Assembly (NCBI GenBank): GCA_948099385.1
Contig: CANUEZ040000168.1
Span: 4,937,001-5,001,000, forward strand
Length of the DNA: 64,000 bases
Reading direction: 5' to 3'
Source: Fasciola hepatica
Taxonomy: Eukaryota; Platyhelminthes; Trematoda; Plagiorchiida; Fasciolidae
Position 1 is the stretch's first letter; every line of letters begins with the position of its first letter. Under the pieces are notes generated by a model. That model searched no databases and had not been told where the DNA came from. It was given only the letters and a program-made list of their open reading frames with translations. A program made the position numbers and the translations under genes. This document shows, piece by piece, positions 13,001 to 23,438 of the stretch.

Positions 13001-13301
13001 CGAATAATATGGCCAAACTACTCGAAAGTTCACATAAACAGTGACCAATTTTTCCCTTGTGATTTCAATATGCTTCCTTTGAGTTATCAAGTGTTTTCAA
13101 TTCAATATTTGTCTTATGTTTTTGTGTGCTGCATTTGCGCTCATCACGAGCAATTTTGACTGAAAAATCGTCACAATATTTACATACAACAAATGCAATA
13201 TCACTAAAGCATATATAGGAGAGAAACTCACCCTGAACTGTCGGTTGATTGAACGCAATCACCAAGACAACTGTTGTGAGGTACAAAGCTACTCCGTTCA
13301 T
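9711..13301 (-). CDS. Secreted double inhibitor-cystine-knot (knottin) protein, UPF0506-like, left-arm copy
   Basis: Two exons on the minus strand: exon 1 at 13,301-13,232 and exon 2 at 9,895-9,711 (stop TAA), coding for 84 residues. Exon 1 supplies a signal peptide (hydrophobic core VALYLTTVVLVIAF, residues 4-17) and ends in phase 1 at a consensus GTGAGT donor. Exon 2 starts after TTTTCTTCTTACAG and keeps the frame. The mature part has twelve cysteines in two consecutive C-C-CC-C-C units (residues 26, 33, 41, 42, 47, 57 and 60, 67, 73, 74, 78, 83), the spacing of inhibitor cystine knots. Such folds are extracellular and disulfide-stabilised; the role here is unknown (channel ligand, protease inhibitor or defence peptide are all possible). 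A TATA-like box lies about 75 bp upstream of the ATG. The 3,336-bp intron has no recognised gene. The protein is identical to the right-arm copy; exon 2 differs at three synonymous sites. Confidence 0.72.
9974..10045. repeat. (TA)n microsatellite in left knottin intron
   Basis: AT dinucleotide array of about 72 bp with one G interruption, within the knottin intron about 80 bp from exon 2. Its mirror is at 22,812-22,865. Confidence 0.95.
10321..10649. other. Left-arm-only segment inside the knottin intron (about 328 bp)
   Basis: Absent from the right arm, where the flanks join directly as TGTCGG-AAGCC. A CGG triplet occurs at both edges here, which fits either a short target duplication or a deletion by microhomology in the right arm. 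It is AT-rich with no coding signal. Confidence 0.6.
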
Positions 13302-13374
13302 TTTCTCACTGTAAGATTTGCACAAATCAGTGGTTCTCAGAAAGTTGGTTTCATTTTCCAAAGTTCGTAGGGAA

Positions 13375-13386
13375 TTTATATATAAA
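13375..13386 (-). promoter_or_regulatory. TATA-box-like element of left knottin gene
   Basis: TATATATAAA-type sequence about 75 bp upstream of the exon 1 ATG on the minus strand. It leaves room for a start site and a short 5' leader. The mirror in the right arm is identical. Confidence 0.5.
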
Positions 13387-14654
13387 TGGGACACTGAGAT
13401 CATCGAAGTTCGAATGCTTCCCTTGCCACTCCTCACCCCCAACCTTCCCTCACCCAGTAGGTTATTCACTATGGAATACAGGAAGTGTGCAATTATGGTC
13501 CTGAGAGTCATGTGATGGGCACAACAGTGTGCATCCATACTTATTCAACTCACGACAAAACTTCCATCCTGACATATGACCACAACAAATCAAACAATAA
13601 ATAATTGGAGAAACTTCTCAGTTGATCACTTATCAGCAGTTTGCATCCGCTCGATTCAAACTGCTCACATGACAAATATGCAAACATCCGGCATTTACAC
13701 ACGTAACCAATTCCCACAATATCGTCTTTCCTTTTGATTTGTCACACCGAGTATTTCGCAGTTTTCCATTCCACGTTTCGTTCTCATTTTAGATGCGCGA
13801 ACGACCTCTGTCGACACTTTCCCGTCCGATGATTGAAATGAGAAAAACAACAGGCGTTTATGGTCTTTGTAATTACATTAGTTGTTCTGTTGAGTTGATT
13901 GGAGATGGGAGGTTAGAGGAGCTAACTACCGGAGCTGACGAACCAAAATGCGCCAAGTTTTCAGAACCGTTTGGGAAGAAATGGCGATGAACATTGGAGA
14001 ACGGCACCAGGTTGACCTAAACAAACAGGCTTCAAACGACCAGTCGATTGAAGAAAATGAAACTAACCTGAATTCCCGACTAATCAAAGAGACTGGCCAA
14101 CGTTTGCTTGACCGAATACGTACCCTAATTATTGACTGATCAGAGTCACTCATATGCCATATACGACTTCTGAAACAAGCTTATCTGTGTAGAATGTGGG
14201 TAAGTACTTTGAAGTAAAATTACACCTGGTTGTAAGCCGCATCATGTGATTATGGAGAATGATTTGAGTTGAGATGTAAAACTACCTATGGCTGGTGGGA
14301 AACCTGATACCGGAATTGGATGAATTACTGAGGAGCGACTATCATTCCGATAGTAGAACTACTTACAGACATCCACTTATAAACAAGGCGCACCTGAACT
14401 TTAGGCTCACAATTGCATCTTAATTGAGTTTGGTGTCCTCGAAGAGCCTCGACATTGTTGGCCACCTCCAGAAGGACGACCGAGTTGGAGGACTTCGACC
14501 CGAAAGGGCGCCGTGAATTGAGTCAAAAGTCAGCTGGATCGTTTCGTTTGGGAAAGGTTTATGCCTAACACTTCTGAGGTGATCGAGTGACCGCTGGATC
14601 GTACATGGCCATAATGGAGTTCCTCATGGGTGAACTGATGGCAGTCTTCGTGGA

Positions 14655-15030
14655 CTAGATTTCCGGGTCAACGACGGCCGGTTTGAATGGATCGGGGATG
14701 ATGGTTCCCTGAAGGTCATAGAGGTCTTTGATGAATGTTTCCTCCAAATGCCGAATGATTTTTTGCGGTCCGGAATATACAGGAGTCAATAGGTGACTGT
14801 TTAACGTGTGCAGAAAAAAGTGCGTACACGTACGTAGGTGACTGGGAATGAACGACGGGCTGTCTGCAGAACGAACAGGAATACCAGCCTTTGGACGCAT
14901 GCAGACCGTGAGACTTTGAGCATAAACCACAAGGCCCGAAACTGGTTCGCTCATCTTGGGAGTGACGAATTCACCGACGAATCGGGCAGTGGTGCCGCGA
15001 AACAGAAATGAACCGCCGAAATTTCGTCGT
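14655..15030 (-). mobile_element. CsRn1-like gypsy fragment: integrase C-terminal tail
   Basis: On the minus strand the frame reads from a TTARFVGEF segment (about 15,025) through LRTCTHFFLH and TPVYSGPQKIIRH to DPFKPAVVDPE near 14,660. This matches the order of the integrase tail of CsRn1-type gypsy elements (YGTTLRLPGEF, then CTHVFVR, then a P-x-Y-x-GP motif, then RLKPA). It abuts the left-arm edge of the palindrome on the spacer side. The catalytic core is missing and the stretch is degenerate. Confidence 0.6.
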
Positions 15031-15222
15031 AAAAGACTCAGGCATATGATGTCGAAGATACTTCCACTGGATCCAGTTCAGCAGTGGGCTTTTGGTTCCA
15101 TTGGAAATTCACTGACCAGGCTAGCCCAGTGATTAAAATCAAAGGAATGGGTGTGCATTCTTGGAGTAGTAGTTCGTGCATTATTGAATATTCACTTAAG
15201 TCTGTCACGCCCGAATAGCAAT

Positions 15223-15294
15223 ACTGCGATAGCTCAGCTGGTATAGCATCTGCTCTGTGGGCAGAAGGTCACTGGATCGATTCCGGCTCACGGA
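15223..15294 (+). tRNA. Degenerate tRNA-like sequence, possible SINE head
   Basis: A perfect internal box A (TAGCTCAGCTGG, 15,230-15,241) and a near-consensus box B (GGATCGATTCC, 15,274-15,284) sit at tRNA spacing. A 5-bp anticodon stem (TCTGC/GCAGA) closes a 7-base loop. The T-stem has one mismatch and the acceptor stem pairs about 5 of 7. Position 33 of the loop is C instead of the near-universal T. This points to a tRNA-derived SINE or a decayed tRNA gene and not to a working tRNA. Confidence 0.5.
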
Positions 15295-15299
15295 GTTTG

Positions 15300-16000
15300 C
15301 ATGTGGATAAAGCAAATGGGTATTCTTGGACGTTCCTCGATTGGTCGACTACTCACACTACTGCACTTTTTCCAAGTAGGTAACAAATTCACTGCTTTTA
15401 CACGTGGTAACGGTTGAACAGCATAGGCATACGGTATCGTCTCGGAAGTATGCCTTTCGAAATCTATCAGGCCACCAACACCGCCGTTCACATTGTTGGT
15501 AGACAGCAGTCAGCTATCACCCCACTTGTTACCACCCCTGATCCAATCGGATCTGATGTGGATTGCCACGGCAAGTCTCGCAGTCAAATGATCGGTTTTC
15601 CCCGGTAGTGCGGTAGACGTTCCATTCGTATGGGTTATGCGCCCGCCTTTGCAAAGGCACCCAAGAGCCCAATAATAAAGTGGTGCTGAGTGTCAATGAA
15701 ATGATAAAGGTATGGGAGTGAATCGTGTAGCATGCACGTAGCTGTACGTTCTCTTGGAATATCTTCCGTTTGAGAGATCACTGAAAACCCCCGAAAATAT
15801 TGACTTCATTTCAACGTGAGTGGGTCAAGTCGGACCACTTATCCGATTTGCATCCACTGCATGTGTTGGCTTTGGTTCGATCCGTCGGTAATACGTGGGC
15901 AGACCATGAAATTAGTTGGAAACCAACCACTCAAATTATCTGGTACGTTATCATCCCGACAAGAAAGAAACCTCACTGAACGCGCGTTTAATACCTATGG
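15300..16000. other. Spacer sequence, nothing recognised
   Basis: Between the tRNA-like sequence and the AT tract. Only short ORFs occur. If the tRNA-like piece is a SINE head, its body would lie here. Confidence 0.4.
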
Positions 16001-16006
16001 ATACTT

Positions 16007-16008
<2 letters not shown>

Positions 16009-16054
<46 letters not shown>
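16009..16054. repeat. (TA)n microsatellite in palindrome spacer
   Basis: Pure AT dinucleotide array of about 46 bp in the central spacer. Confidence 0.95.
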
Positions 16055-16056
<2 letters not shown>

Positions 16057-16252
16057 GGCACACAAATTACACCACAACTACTCAATAAGGAACCCACGAA
16101 TAAGGAAAACTCCGTGTGTACTCACACTGTCCCATTCCTTGGCGGTATGCCCAACAAAATAAGAAAACAGCACATTCATTCGAATAAAAGACAGTTTTCG
16201 ATATGAGTAATATGGCATTTTATCTGGATGACAAGACAACGTTTCCCCGGAA

Positions 16253-16295
16253 GCATACGACCGGTTTCGCATTTATTGCTGTTCATCAGGTATGC
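16253..16295 (-). ncRNA. Hammerhead-ribozyme-like motif
   Basis: Read on the minus strand: stem I strand GCATAC (16,295-16,290), core CTGATGA (16,289-16,283), a 14-base stem II region, core GAAA (16,268-16,265), a four-base CCGG in place of stem III, then TC as the cleavage dinucleotide and GTATGC, an exact complement of the first stem I strand. This is the type I hammerhead order. Very short stem III is known from hammerheads in retroelements, including Penelope-like elements. Stem II is weak: only a 3-bp GCA/TGC stem with ACA unpaired. It may therefore be non-canonical or decayed. Confidence 0.45.
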
Positions 16296-16299
16296 ATAC

Positions 16300-18100
16300 C
16301 TGGTACTCTTCCGCCCAGTCATCCTTATACTTGAGCACTTCACAGTTGATTTACAGATGTAATCTCATTTGAATCGAATGGAACGTGCATGGACCGGGAG
16401 TCCAGTTTTGGAATCACACGGTGATTCTTCTTGCTTAGCGTCTCCCATGTAATTTGTAAACGGCTTGAGAATGAATTACTGAAAAACAATTGTTTCGCCA
16501 AATTGGACTTCTATGATTTTTCCAAAGTTAATTCGTCGGTTAACACGGCTAACTTTCACAGTGTGATTCTTAAAATGGATCCCCTGTCTATGCACGCTCC
16601 AGTCGACTCAAATGGTATTACAGCTGTAAAGAGACAGTTTTTTGGTCCCCTGGTACCAAAAGACCACTCTCTGTAGAAGAAAGTGCACCGAGCTTTATTA
16701 ACATTGCTTAGCATAGTAATGAACCTTAGTCATCTTCTGTGCTTGAAAATGCACTTGTGTGGAGATGGTGTGGATAATTCATCATTAAAAATCAAGTCCA
16801 AGACAAAGTTCATTTACTCTAACAAGTGATCAATAATACAAAGTTAATTTTCACACAACCTTAAATAAACACGGTTCATTCCACTCTATTTTTATCGGTG
16901 TATGTGTTAGGGCTGGCCTATGTATTCACTGAGCTTCGGCCCACCGAATTTTTCTTCTGTGTGTTTACTGATCGTGCACGTACATCACCCACAGAAGAAT
17001 ACTGTATCCAACATACTACATTCATCGACCTATCGACATTGGTCACATGTATCCACCGAACTCACACTACACATATTATGGGACAGTCTGTGGTTATCTG
17101 AGCATATATCTGACAAATGAAGGTGGTGTACCATTTGGTTGGACGTGACCAATGCCAACAGGATACAATCGATTTCCGTGCGGGGCCTAAAAGCACAAAC
17201 TGCCCAACTGAGGGCAGGCCAACAGTCAGCCGGAAAAACAAATCGTTCATACAGTTTTTCGACCACGCGGAGCTTGCCTAGATGGAGAGGAAGGTGGGAC
17301 ATAAGAAGAGATCTATTCCCAGTTTGAACGGGAAGACTAGAGCCACTTGAGTGATATAAAGAGGTTCGTGAACATAATATATTTCAAAATCAGTTACGTG
17401 TCAGCAAATCCCAAATACATAATATTTCGGCTGAGTAGAATGAAATCCAGTCAAGTTTTCACCGGTGTACTCTAATCAGAGTACACCTCACAAGCAATTA
17501 AAGATTTTCGCAAGTGGAAGATGACATCGAAAATTCGCCTCCGTCTAATCAAGCCTTTGATGACCATATCGCTATGGGTAGGATGAGGTTTCCTTGTACT
17601 ACCTAATGGTATTCCAAGATGATGCGGTTCTCCGTTGTGAAGAGCCGGCAACTGTGCAAACTCAGGAGGACAACAGTGATGATCAATGCGACAACGTACG
17701 GGGATAGGCTGAGGCGGTCCTTTCCCCACTTTACTAGGTAACGTGGTTTGCCCAATGTGTGCGATTGTACACAATATAAGACGACATGAATTTGTTGCAG
17801 AACATTGCACAACTCCAGTGTAGTTTGCACAACAGTCGTACTGAAGTTCAGCAACAGGTAGTTTCTCCTTTGCAATATTTCAGATATTTTCGATTTAAGT
17901 AGCGTTGTTTGTGGTTGTGGGTAAAAAAACGTTTCTCGGGAGCACACTTCTGGTTTCCGCGAATATGCCAGGTCATTTGGATTGCGTATTGGGTACTCAC
18001 CGGACACAGTCATCAATATCTGTTTACATGCCTCATAAGGCTTATTCACCATTATCTTATTCGAAAAATTGATCGCCTGAGTGGACAAAGAGTCCATATC
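16300..18100. other. Spacer sequence, largely unrecognised
   Basis: No convincing coding region, although minus-strand ORFs of 112 and 164 codons occur at 17,472-18,097. A segment at about 17,930-17,975 resembles 16,237-16,282 (ACGTTT, then a CGG-rich block, then GGTTTC-CGC), and looks like a more degenerate relative of the hammerhead-bearing sequence. Confidence 0.4.

Positions 18101-18103
<3 letters not shown>

Positions 18104-18144
<41 letters not shown>
18104..18144. repeat. (TA)n microsatellite near right palindrome boundary
   Basis: Pure AT dinucleotide array of about 41 bp, roughly 165 bp from the inner edge of the right arm. Confidence 0.95.
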
Positions 18145-18147
<3 letters not shown>

Positions 18148-19570
18148 TTAGATCAGGCTTGCTAGTTACACAATAGTTTTTAAATAGACTGGTGTCATTT
18201 TTTGTACACTACCACCTTTTGTTTTATTGCCTTTAACGTGTTTTGTACATAATTTCGGCACACCCCTGTCCCCATTTAAGGTGGCTAGATAGAGAGCTTT
18301 GGGAGAGGACGTCCCATCAGTTCACCCATGGGGAACTCCATTATGGCCATGTACGATCCAGCGGTCACTCGATCACCTCAGAAGTGTTAGGCATAAACCT
18401 TTCCCAAACGAAACGATCCAGCTGACTTTTGACTCAATTCACGGCGCCCTTTCGGGTCGAAGTCCTCCAACTCGGTCGTCCTTCTGGAGGTGGCCAACAA
18501 TGTCGAGGCTCTTCGAGGACACCAAACTCAATTAAGATGCAATTGTGAGCCTAAAGTTCAGGTGCGCCTTGTTTATAAGTGGATGTCTGTAAGTAGTTCT
18601 ACTATCGGAATGATAGTCGCTCCTCAGTAATTCATCCAATTCCGGTATCAGGTTTCCCACCAGCCATAGGTAGTTTTACATCTCAACTCAAATCATTCTC
18701 CATAATCACATGATGCGGCTTACAACCAGGTGTAATTTTACTTCAAAGTACTTACCCACATTCTACACAGATAAGCTTGTTTCAGAAGTCGTATATGGCA
18801 TATGAGTGACTCTGATCAGTCAATAATTAGGGTACGTATTCGGTCAAGCAAACGTTGGCCAGTCTCTTTGATTAGTTGGGAATTCAGGTTAGTTTCATTT
18901 TCTTCAATCGACTGGTCGTTTGAAGCCTGTTTGTTTAGGTCAACCTGGTGCCGTTCTCCAATGTTCATCGCCATTTCTTCCCAAACGGTTCTGAAAACTT
19001 GGCGCATTTTGGTTCGTCAGCTCCGGTAGTTAGCTCCTCTAACCTCCCATCTCCAATCAACTCAACAGAACAACTAATGTAATTACAAAGACCATAAACG
19101 CCTGTTGTTTTTCTCATTTCAATCATCGGACGGGAAAGTGTCGACAGAGGTCGTTCGCGCATCTAAAATGAGAACGAAACGTGGAATGGAAAACTGCGAA
19201 ATACTCGGTGTGACAAATCAAAAGGAAAGACGATATTGTGGGAATTGGTTACGTGTGTAAATGCCGGATGTTTGCATATTTGTCATGTGAGCAGTTTGAA
19301 TCGAGCGGATGCAAACTGCTGATAAGTGATCAACTGAGAAGTTTCTCCAATTATTTATTGTTTGATTTGTTGTGGTCATATGTCAGGATGGAAGTTTTGT
19401 CGTGAGTTGAATAAGTATGGATGCACACTGTTGTGCCCATCACATGACTCTCAGGACCATAATTGCACACTTCCTGTATTCCATAGTGAATAACCTACTG
19501 GGTGAGGGAAGGTTGGGGGTGAGGAGTGGCAAGGGAAGCATTCGAACTTCGATGATCTCAGTGTCCCATT

Positions 19571-19580
19571 TATATATAAA
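19571..19580 (+). promoter_or_regulatory. TATA-box-like element of right knottin gene
   Basis: TATATATAAA about 75 bp upstream of the ATG at 19,654. Spacing suits a start site near 19,600-19,610 and a short leader. Confidence 0.5.
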
Positions 19581-19653
19581 TTCCCTACGAACTTTGGAAA
19601 ATGAAACCAACTTTCTGAGAACCACTGATTTGTGCAAATCTTACAGTGAGAAA

Positions 19654-22600
19654 ATGAACGGAGTAGCTTTGTACCTCACAACAGTTGTCTTGGTGATTGC
19701 GTTCAATCAACCGACAGTTCAGGGTGAGTTTCTCTCCTATATATGCTTTAGTGATATTGCATTTGTTGTATGTAAATATTGTGACGATTTTTCAGTCAAA
19801 ATTGCTCGTGATGAGCGCAAATGCAGCACACAAAAACATAAGACAAATATTGAATTGAAAACACTTGATAACTCAAAGGAAGCATATTGAAATCACAAGG
19901 GAAAAATTGGTCACTGTTTATGTGAACTTTCGAGTAGTTTGGCCATATTATTCGCAGATTTGGTTAAATTTGAACAATGAACAGATTTTAGGTTGTGTTA
20001 GGAAATGGGTTGCATAGTCCGCGAATGGATTCCCTACTCAAATTAGTAGTCCAAATAGCATTTCAAAACTGCAAGAAGAAGCAGATTTGTTGAACACACT
20101 ACAAACTGTGCTACAAGTGCCGAATGTGGTCGAGGGATTTGTCGTTGCAGGCAGTTTTTAGAAGAGAGAAATTTTTGTCAATATAAGATGTATTTGGCTT
20201 CCGGATTTGACTCCACGAAATCAATGTACCAAAGTGTTGATCAAACCGGGCGCGACAACCAAATGCTTTCTCCTTTTTGGTTCACTCATATTCAGTCGTA
20301 TATATACTTTGCCCCATGCATGAATAGTCCCATCATTGAATTCGCGCATCTTTTCACAACAACTCAGTTTCTGTCAATTTGATTGCCTAATGAAATCTGT
20401 CAGTTTGCATTCTCCATTACCACTCACTCATGCCCTCGACGTGTTCAAACCATGTCTCGGTGTATGTGACGCCAACTTGTCGGATTCTTGTCGACGGAGC
20501 ACGAGATCAGCATGGCCGTGGGACTGGAACTTGTTGAAAGTGCACTGTACCGATGACCCATAGCACGTCATATTAAACATTTGAATTGTGTCCATGTGGG
20601 CTTTTCGGTGGTAATTAATGTGAAACGTAATCCAGTCGTGAACTGGTCATTTTCATCAAAATGAAAGTTGTTGTTATGAGTTATTTCAATCACATGGCCA
20701 ACAATTCTGAATTTGTAGTGTGAGATTTACGACAGTTTTTTTACGGAATGGCAAATCACGTGCAATGTGAGGTTTTTGTGACAAAATGATGCGAATTTCT
20801 ATATGTTACTGTATCATGCTGAACATGATCTGTATCTGTCTGTGTAAATTGGACTGAGAAAGCAATACGAACAAATGCGTATACATGACGAAGCCCTTGA
20901 TGAATCAAAATATTTTGTGGCTTCAGTATAGTGCTACTGATGCGATAACGAAGAAAGCAAGATAGGTGAGGACACGTGTATTTGGCAGGCCAAACAAGTC
21001 AAGTCCATGAAACATGTGCAATCTTTTATAGCCCATTTTTCGGACCGCGTGGCATCAACATTGATTCACCGTTTACCTGAGCATTTGGGCAGTGTTTTGG
21101 GCAGTTTTCTGTGCCCATTAGTTTGATTCTCTTGTGCATTTTTTTCGTTCGACTGATTGGATTGCTCCCTGTTACAGGCTAATAGATCCATCCACTTGGT
21201 GGTTCAATGCTTTGTAGGATACGAACAAATATCGTGATCACTGGTGCTCTGTAATTCACAAAATTTGGTCAACAAACTTTACTACGCGTAGTTATCTTCC
21301 TACTTTATTTCGATGTCCGACTGACGTTGTTTGAACTGAAATATTCTTGTTGCGTGTTAGAGTGAACGCTCTAGGACGACATGAAGTTCACTTCAAAAGA
21401 ATTCCCTTCAGACCAGTGTTAAGCATAATGTTGCATTCATGTTAATTAACCAAGACTGGTCGTCAATGGATTTTTTGGGTTCCACTAAGTAATCAACGTT
21501 CTTTGTCTCCACACGATTCAAATCTAATTATGGTGATCACCTAAATATTAGGTGTTGTGTGCAATATAGCCGGTCAAGTGTGGTGTTTATTGGATGACTT
21601 TCACTCGATTCACTTTGGAAACGAAGACAATATTTTCTCCTTACAAAATTGGTCAACATGACTGATTTTGAAAAATGACACCATGGCTTGTAAGATGTCT
21701 TAAGCACAGATATTTCAGTTGTATCTGTACTGTGACTTGATGTTTCAATCAATCAAACACTATTCGTTCAACGTATGATGACGAACTGTGGAAAGTGATG
21801 AATAGGTAAGGGTGGTACCACGATGTGGAAATTAGCTAAGTAATTGCATGGTAAAATGTATAATTAGGTGAGTTGAAAACATGAAGTGAGATTATCCCCG
21901 GAAGTGGGGCTCAATTGATCTGAGTGTGATAAACAGTACCAAGCTAAGGCGCCCATTCAGTCATCAAGCATTGTTGGGTCCACAATATCGAGGTGAAAGC
22001 TGGAATTGCCATAACATTGGACATGATCCAGATTTTGCCCGACTTTGTCCGATTTTGTCCGATAAACCAGGTAGAACGCGTCAGATGAATTGGTTTGGTA
22101 GGGCTTCGTCAGGTTTGTGCAGGTTTTGCCTACCACGAGTTTGTTTATTTTAGGCCTTTTCGGAATTTGATTGGTGATATACATACACCATTACCTTTCG
22201 GTTTTGCCTATATATTGGCATCTACAGACACGAGTGTAGTTATGAATGAAAATGCAGTTGGCTGGATGTGATGGCATGGGATATGATATTGCTGTCATTT
22301 GGACGCGCGTGTTCACCTCGACGAAAGCCATCTTTACTGCGTGAAATATTCGTCTGATTCGCGAATGATATTGACGATATGATCGACTACCTGATAAGAA
22401 ACATCGAGCTTGAAAATGAAATACACGGTGTCATGGCAGATTGTAACAGTCAAAATGCAGTCAAAATGTCTTCGAGCGAGGCATACGGCACACACATAGC
22501 ATCTTGCACACCCGTTTGATCTCTCATAAAAGGCTTCCGACATTTTTGGACACTTTTTATGCACTTTCTTAACAGTAAACAAAGACCAGTAATCGTTTCC

Positions 22601-22805
22601 ACAAATGTATTGAATGATTCGAAATTCGCAGAAGAAAATGACCGAAGACATGAGGAGTTATTTTGGTGGAGTCACATTGAATTACCACGTGTCTTCAGAT
22701 ATAAATGCAAGAGGACTATAGTAAGTTTCTGGGAATTCCCACAGAGTATATTCGGTAAAACATAAATTGGTGAACGAGCTCATGTTCAGTCTTCATTCAT
22801 CGTAC

Positions 22806-22868
<63 letters not shown>

Positions 22869-23128
22869 CGGAATCAGACAGTATAGATTGAAGAAATTTC
22901 ATGATAGGAATTAGTATCTCCTATTCCTGTTTTCTTCTTACAGGTAGCTGCGTTGGTCTCGGCGAGTCTTGCTCGAGGACAGTGTTCAAACCATGTTGTG
23001 GGACAAGTGTGTGCAAACTGGAAGCGCCATTCCGAGGCAAATGTGTTCCTTGTTTCAACAGCGGTCGTGCGTGCCTGAAGGATTCCGAATGTTGTAGTGG
23101 GGATTGCAGTTATTTCAGATGTGTCTAA
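19654..23128 (+). CDS. Secreted double inhibitor-cystine-knot (knottin) protein, UPF0506-like, right-arm copy
   Basis: Exon 1 is 19,654-19,723 and exon 2 is 22,944-23,128 (stop 23,126-23,128). The intron of 3,220 bp has a GTGAGT donor, a TTTTCTTCTTACAG acceptor and phase 1. The 84-residue precursor has an N-terminal signal peptide and twelve cysteines forming two tandem C-C-CC-C-C knottin frameworks separated by only two residues, hence a double knot with almost no linker. This ATG was chosen because it opens a hydrophobic leader just downstream of a TATA-like box; the longer upstream open frame lacks such features. It is transcribed away from the palindrome centre, mirror to 9,711-13,301. 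Exon 1 is base-identical between copies and exon 2 has three synonymous third-position differences. UPF0506 assignment is from remembered cysteine pattern. No target is inferred. Confidence 0.75.
20200..20450. other. Right-arm-only 250-bp segment in the knottin intron
   Basis: The left arm joins the flanks directly (GGCTTCCG-TG-TCTCGGTG in this orientation). The segment ends with GTGTTCAAACCATGT, which also occurs in knottin exon 2 (about 22,981-22,995). No splice-competent extra exon was found. Confidence 0.5.
22812..22865. repeat. (TA)n microsatellite in right knottin intron
   Basis: Pure AT array of about 54 bp, about 80 bp upstream of exon 2. The left-arm counterpart is longer (about 72 bp). 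Confidence 0.95.
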
Positions 23129-23438
23129 ACGGGAAGAGTTGAATCATAACAGAAGATCTGAACTCTCTAACTCCTACTCATTGGCTTTGTATGAAGGAAC
23201 TTACCTTAATGTGTTTTACTTAAAAATGTTTATTGTCAGTCAGTTATGTTTTCTTATTTACTACAACTTTTATTGGGCACTTTTGTGAGGTATTATGCTC
23301 AAGTATAACTCCGGGATTGTGATTTTCTTGTCATGAACTTTCCATCACTGAGGCATTATTTTGGTGGGTGAAGTGGATAAAAATATACTGTATCGAAGGC
23401 TGTAGTATAAGTTGTTGTTGTCTTCGTTATCATTGCTA

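Larger units (their letters stand above)
1085..14645. repeat. Left arm of giant inverted repeat (palindrome)
   Basis: The reverse complement of this segment is found at about 18,310-33,805. Paired positions add up to 32,955 near the centre (e.g. 13,538 with 19,417; 14,153 with 18,802), 32,839 near 9.7 kb and 32,060 near 7.6 kb. Outward of the right-arm-specific gypsy insertion they add up to about 34,930-35,306, the shifts marking indels. The inner part is nearly identical. The 69-residue ORF at 4,541-4,750 differs at about 4 residues from its partner, and the outermost 150 bp match only loosely. Left-only segments include about 1,440-1,530, 5,654-6,018, 8,292-9,172 and 10,321-10,649. Confidence 0.95.

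Noticed and set aside
13318..13515. 65-codon plus-strand ORF and its mirror at 19,440-19,637
   Set aside because: Antisense shadow over the knottin promoter and exon 1 region; no family resemblance.
13926..14153. 75- and 65-codon frames at 13,793-14,153, mirrored at 18,802-19,162
   Set aside because: Conserved only because the arms are nearly identical. No domain, signal peptide or splice context supports them.
17603..18097. 164-codon minus-strand ORF in the spacer
   Set aside because: Overlaps the degenerate hammerhead-related repeat and shows no protein features beyond chance hydrophobic stretches.
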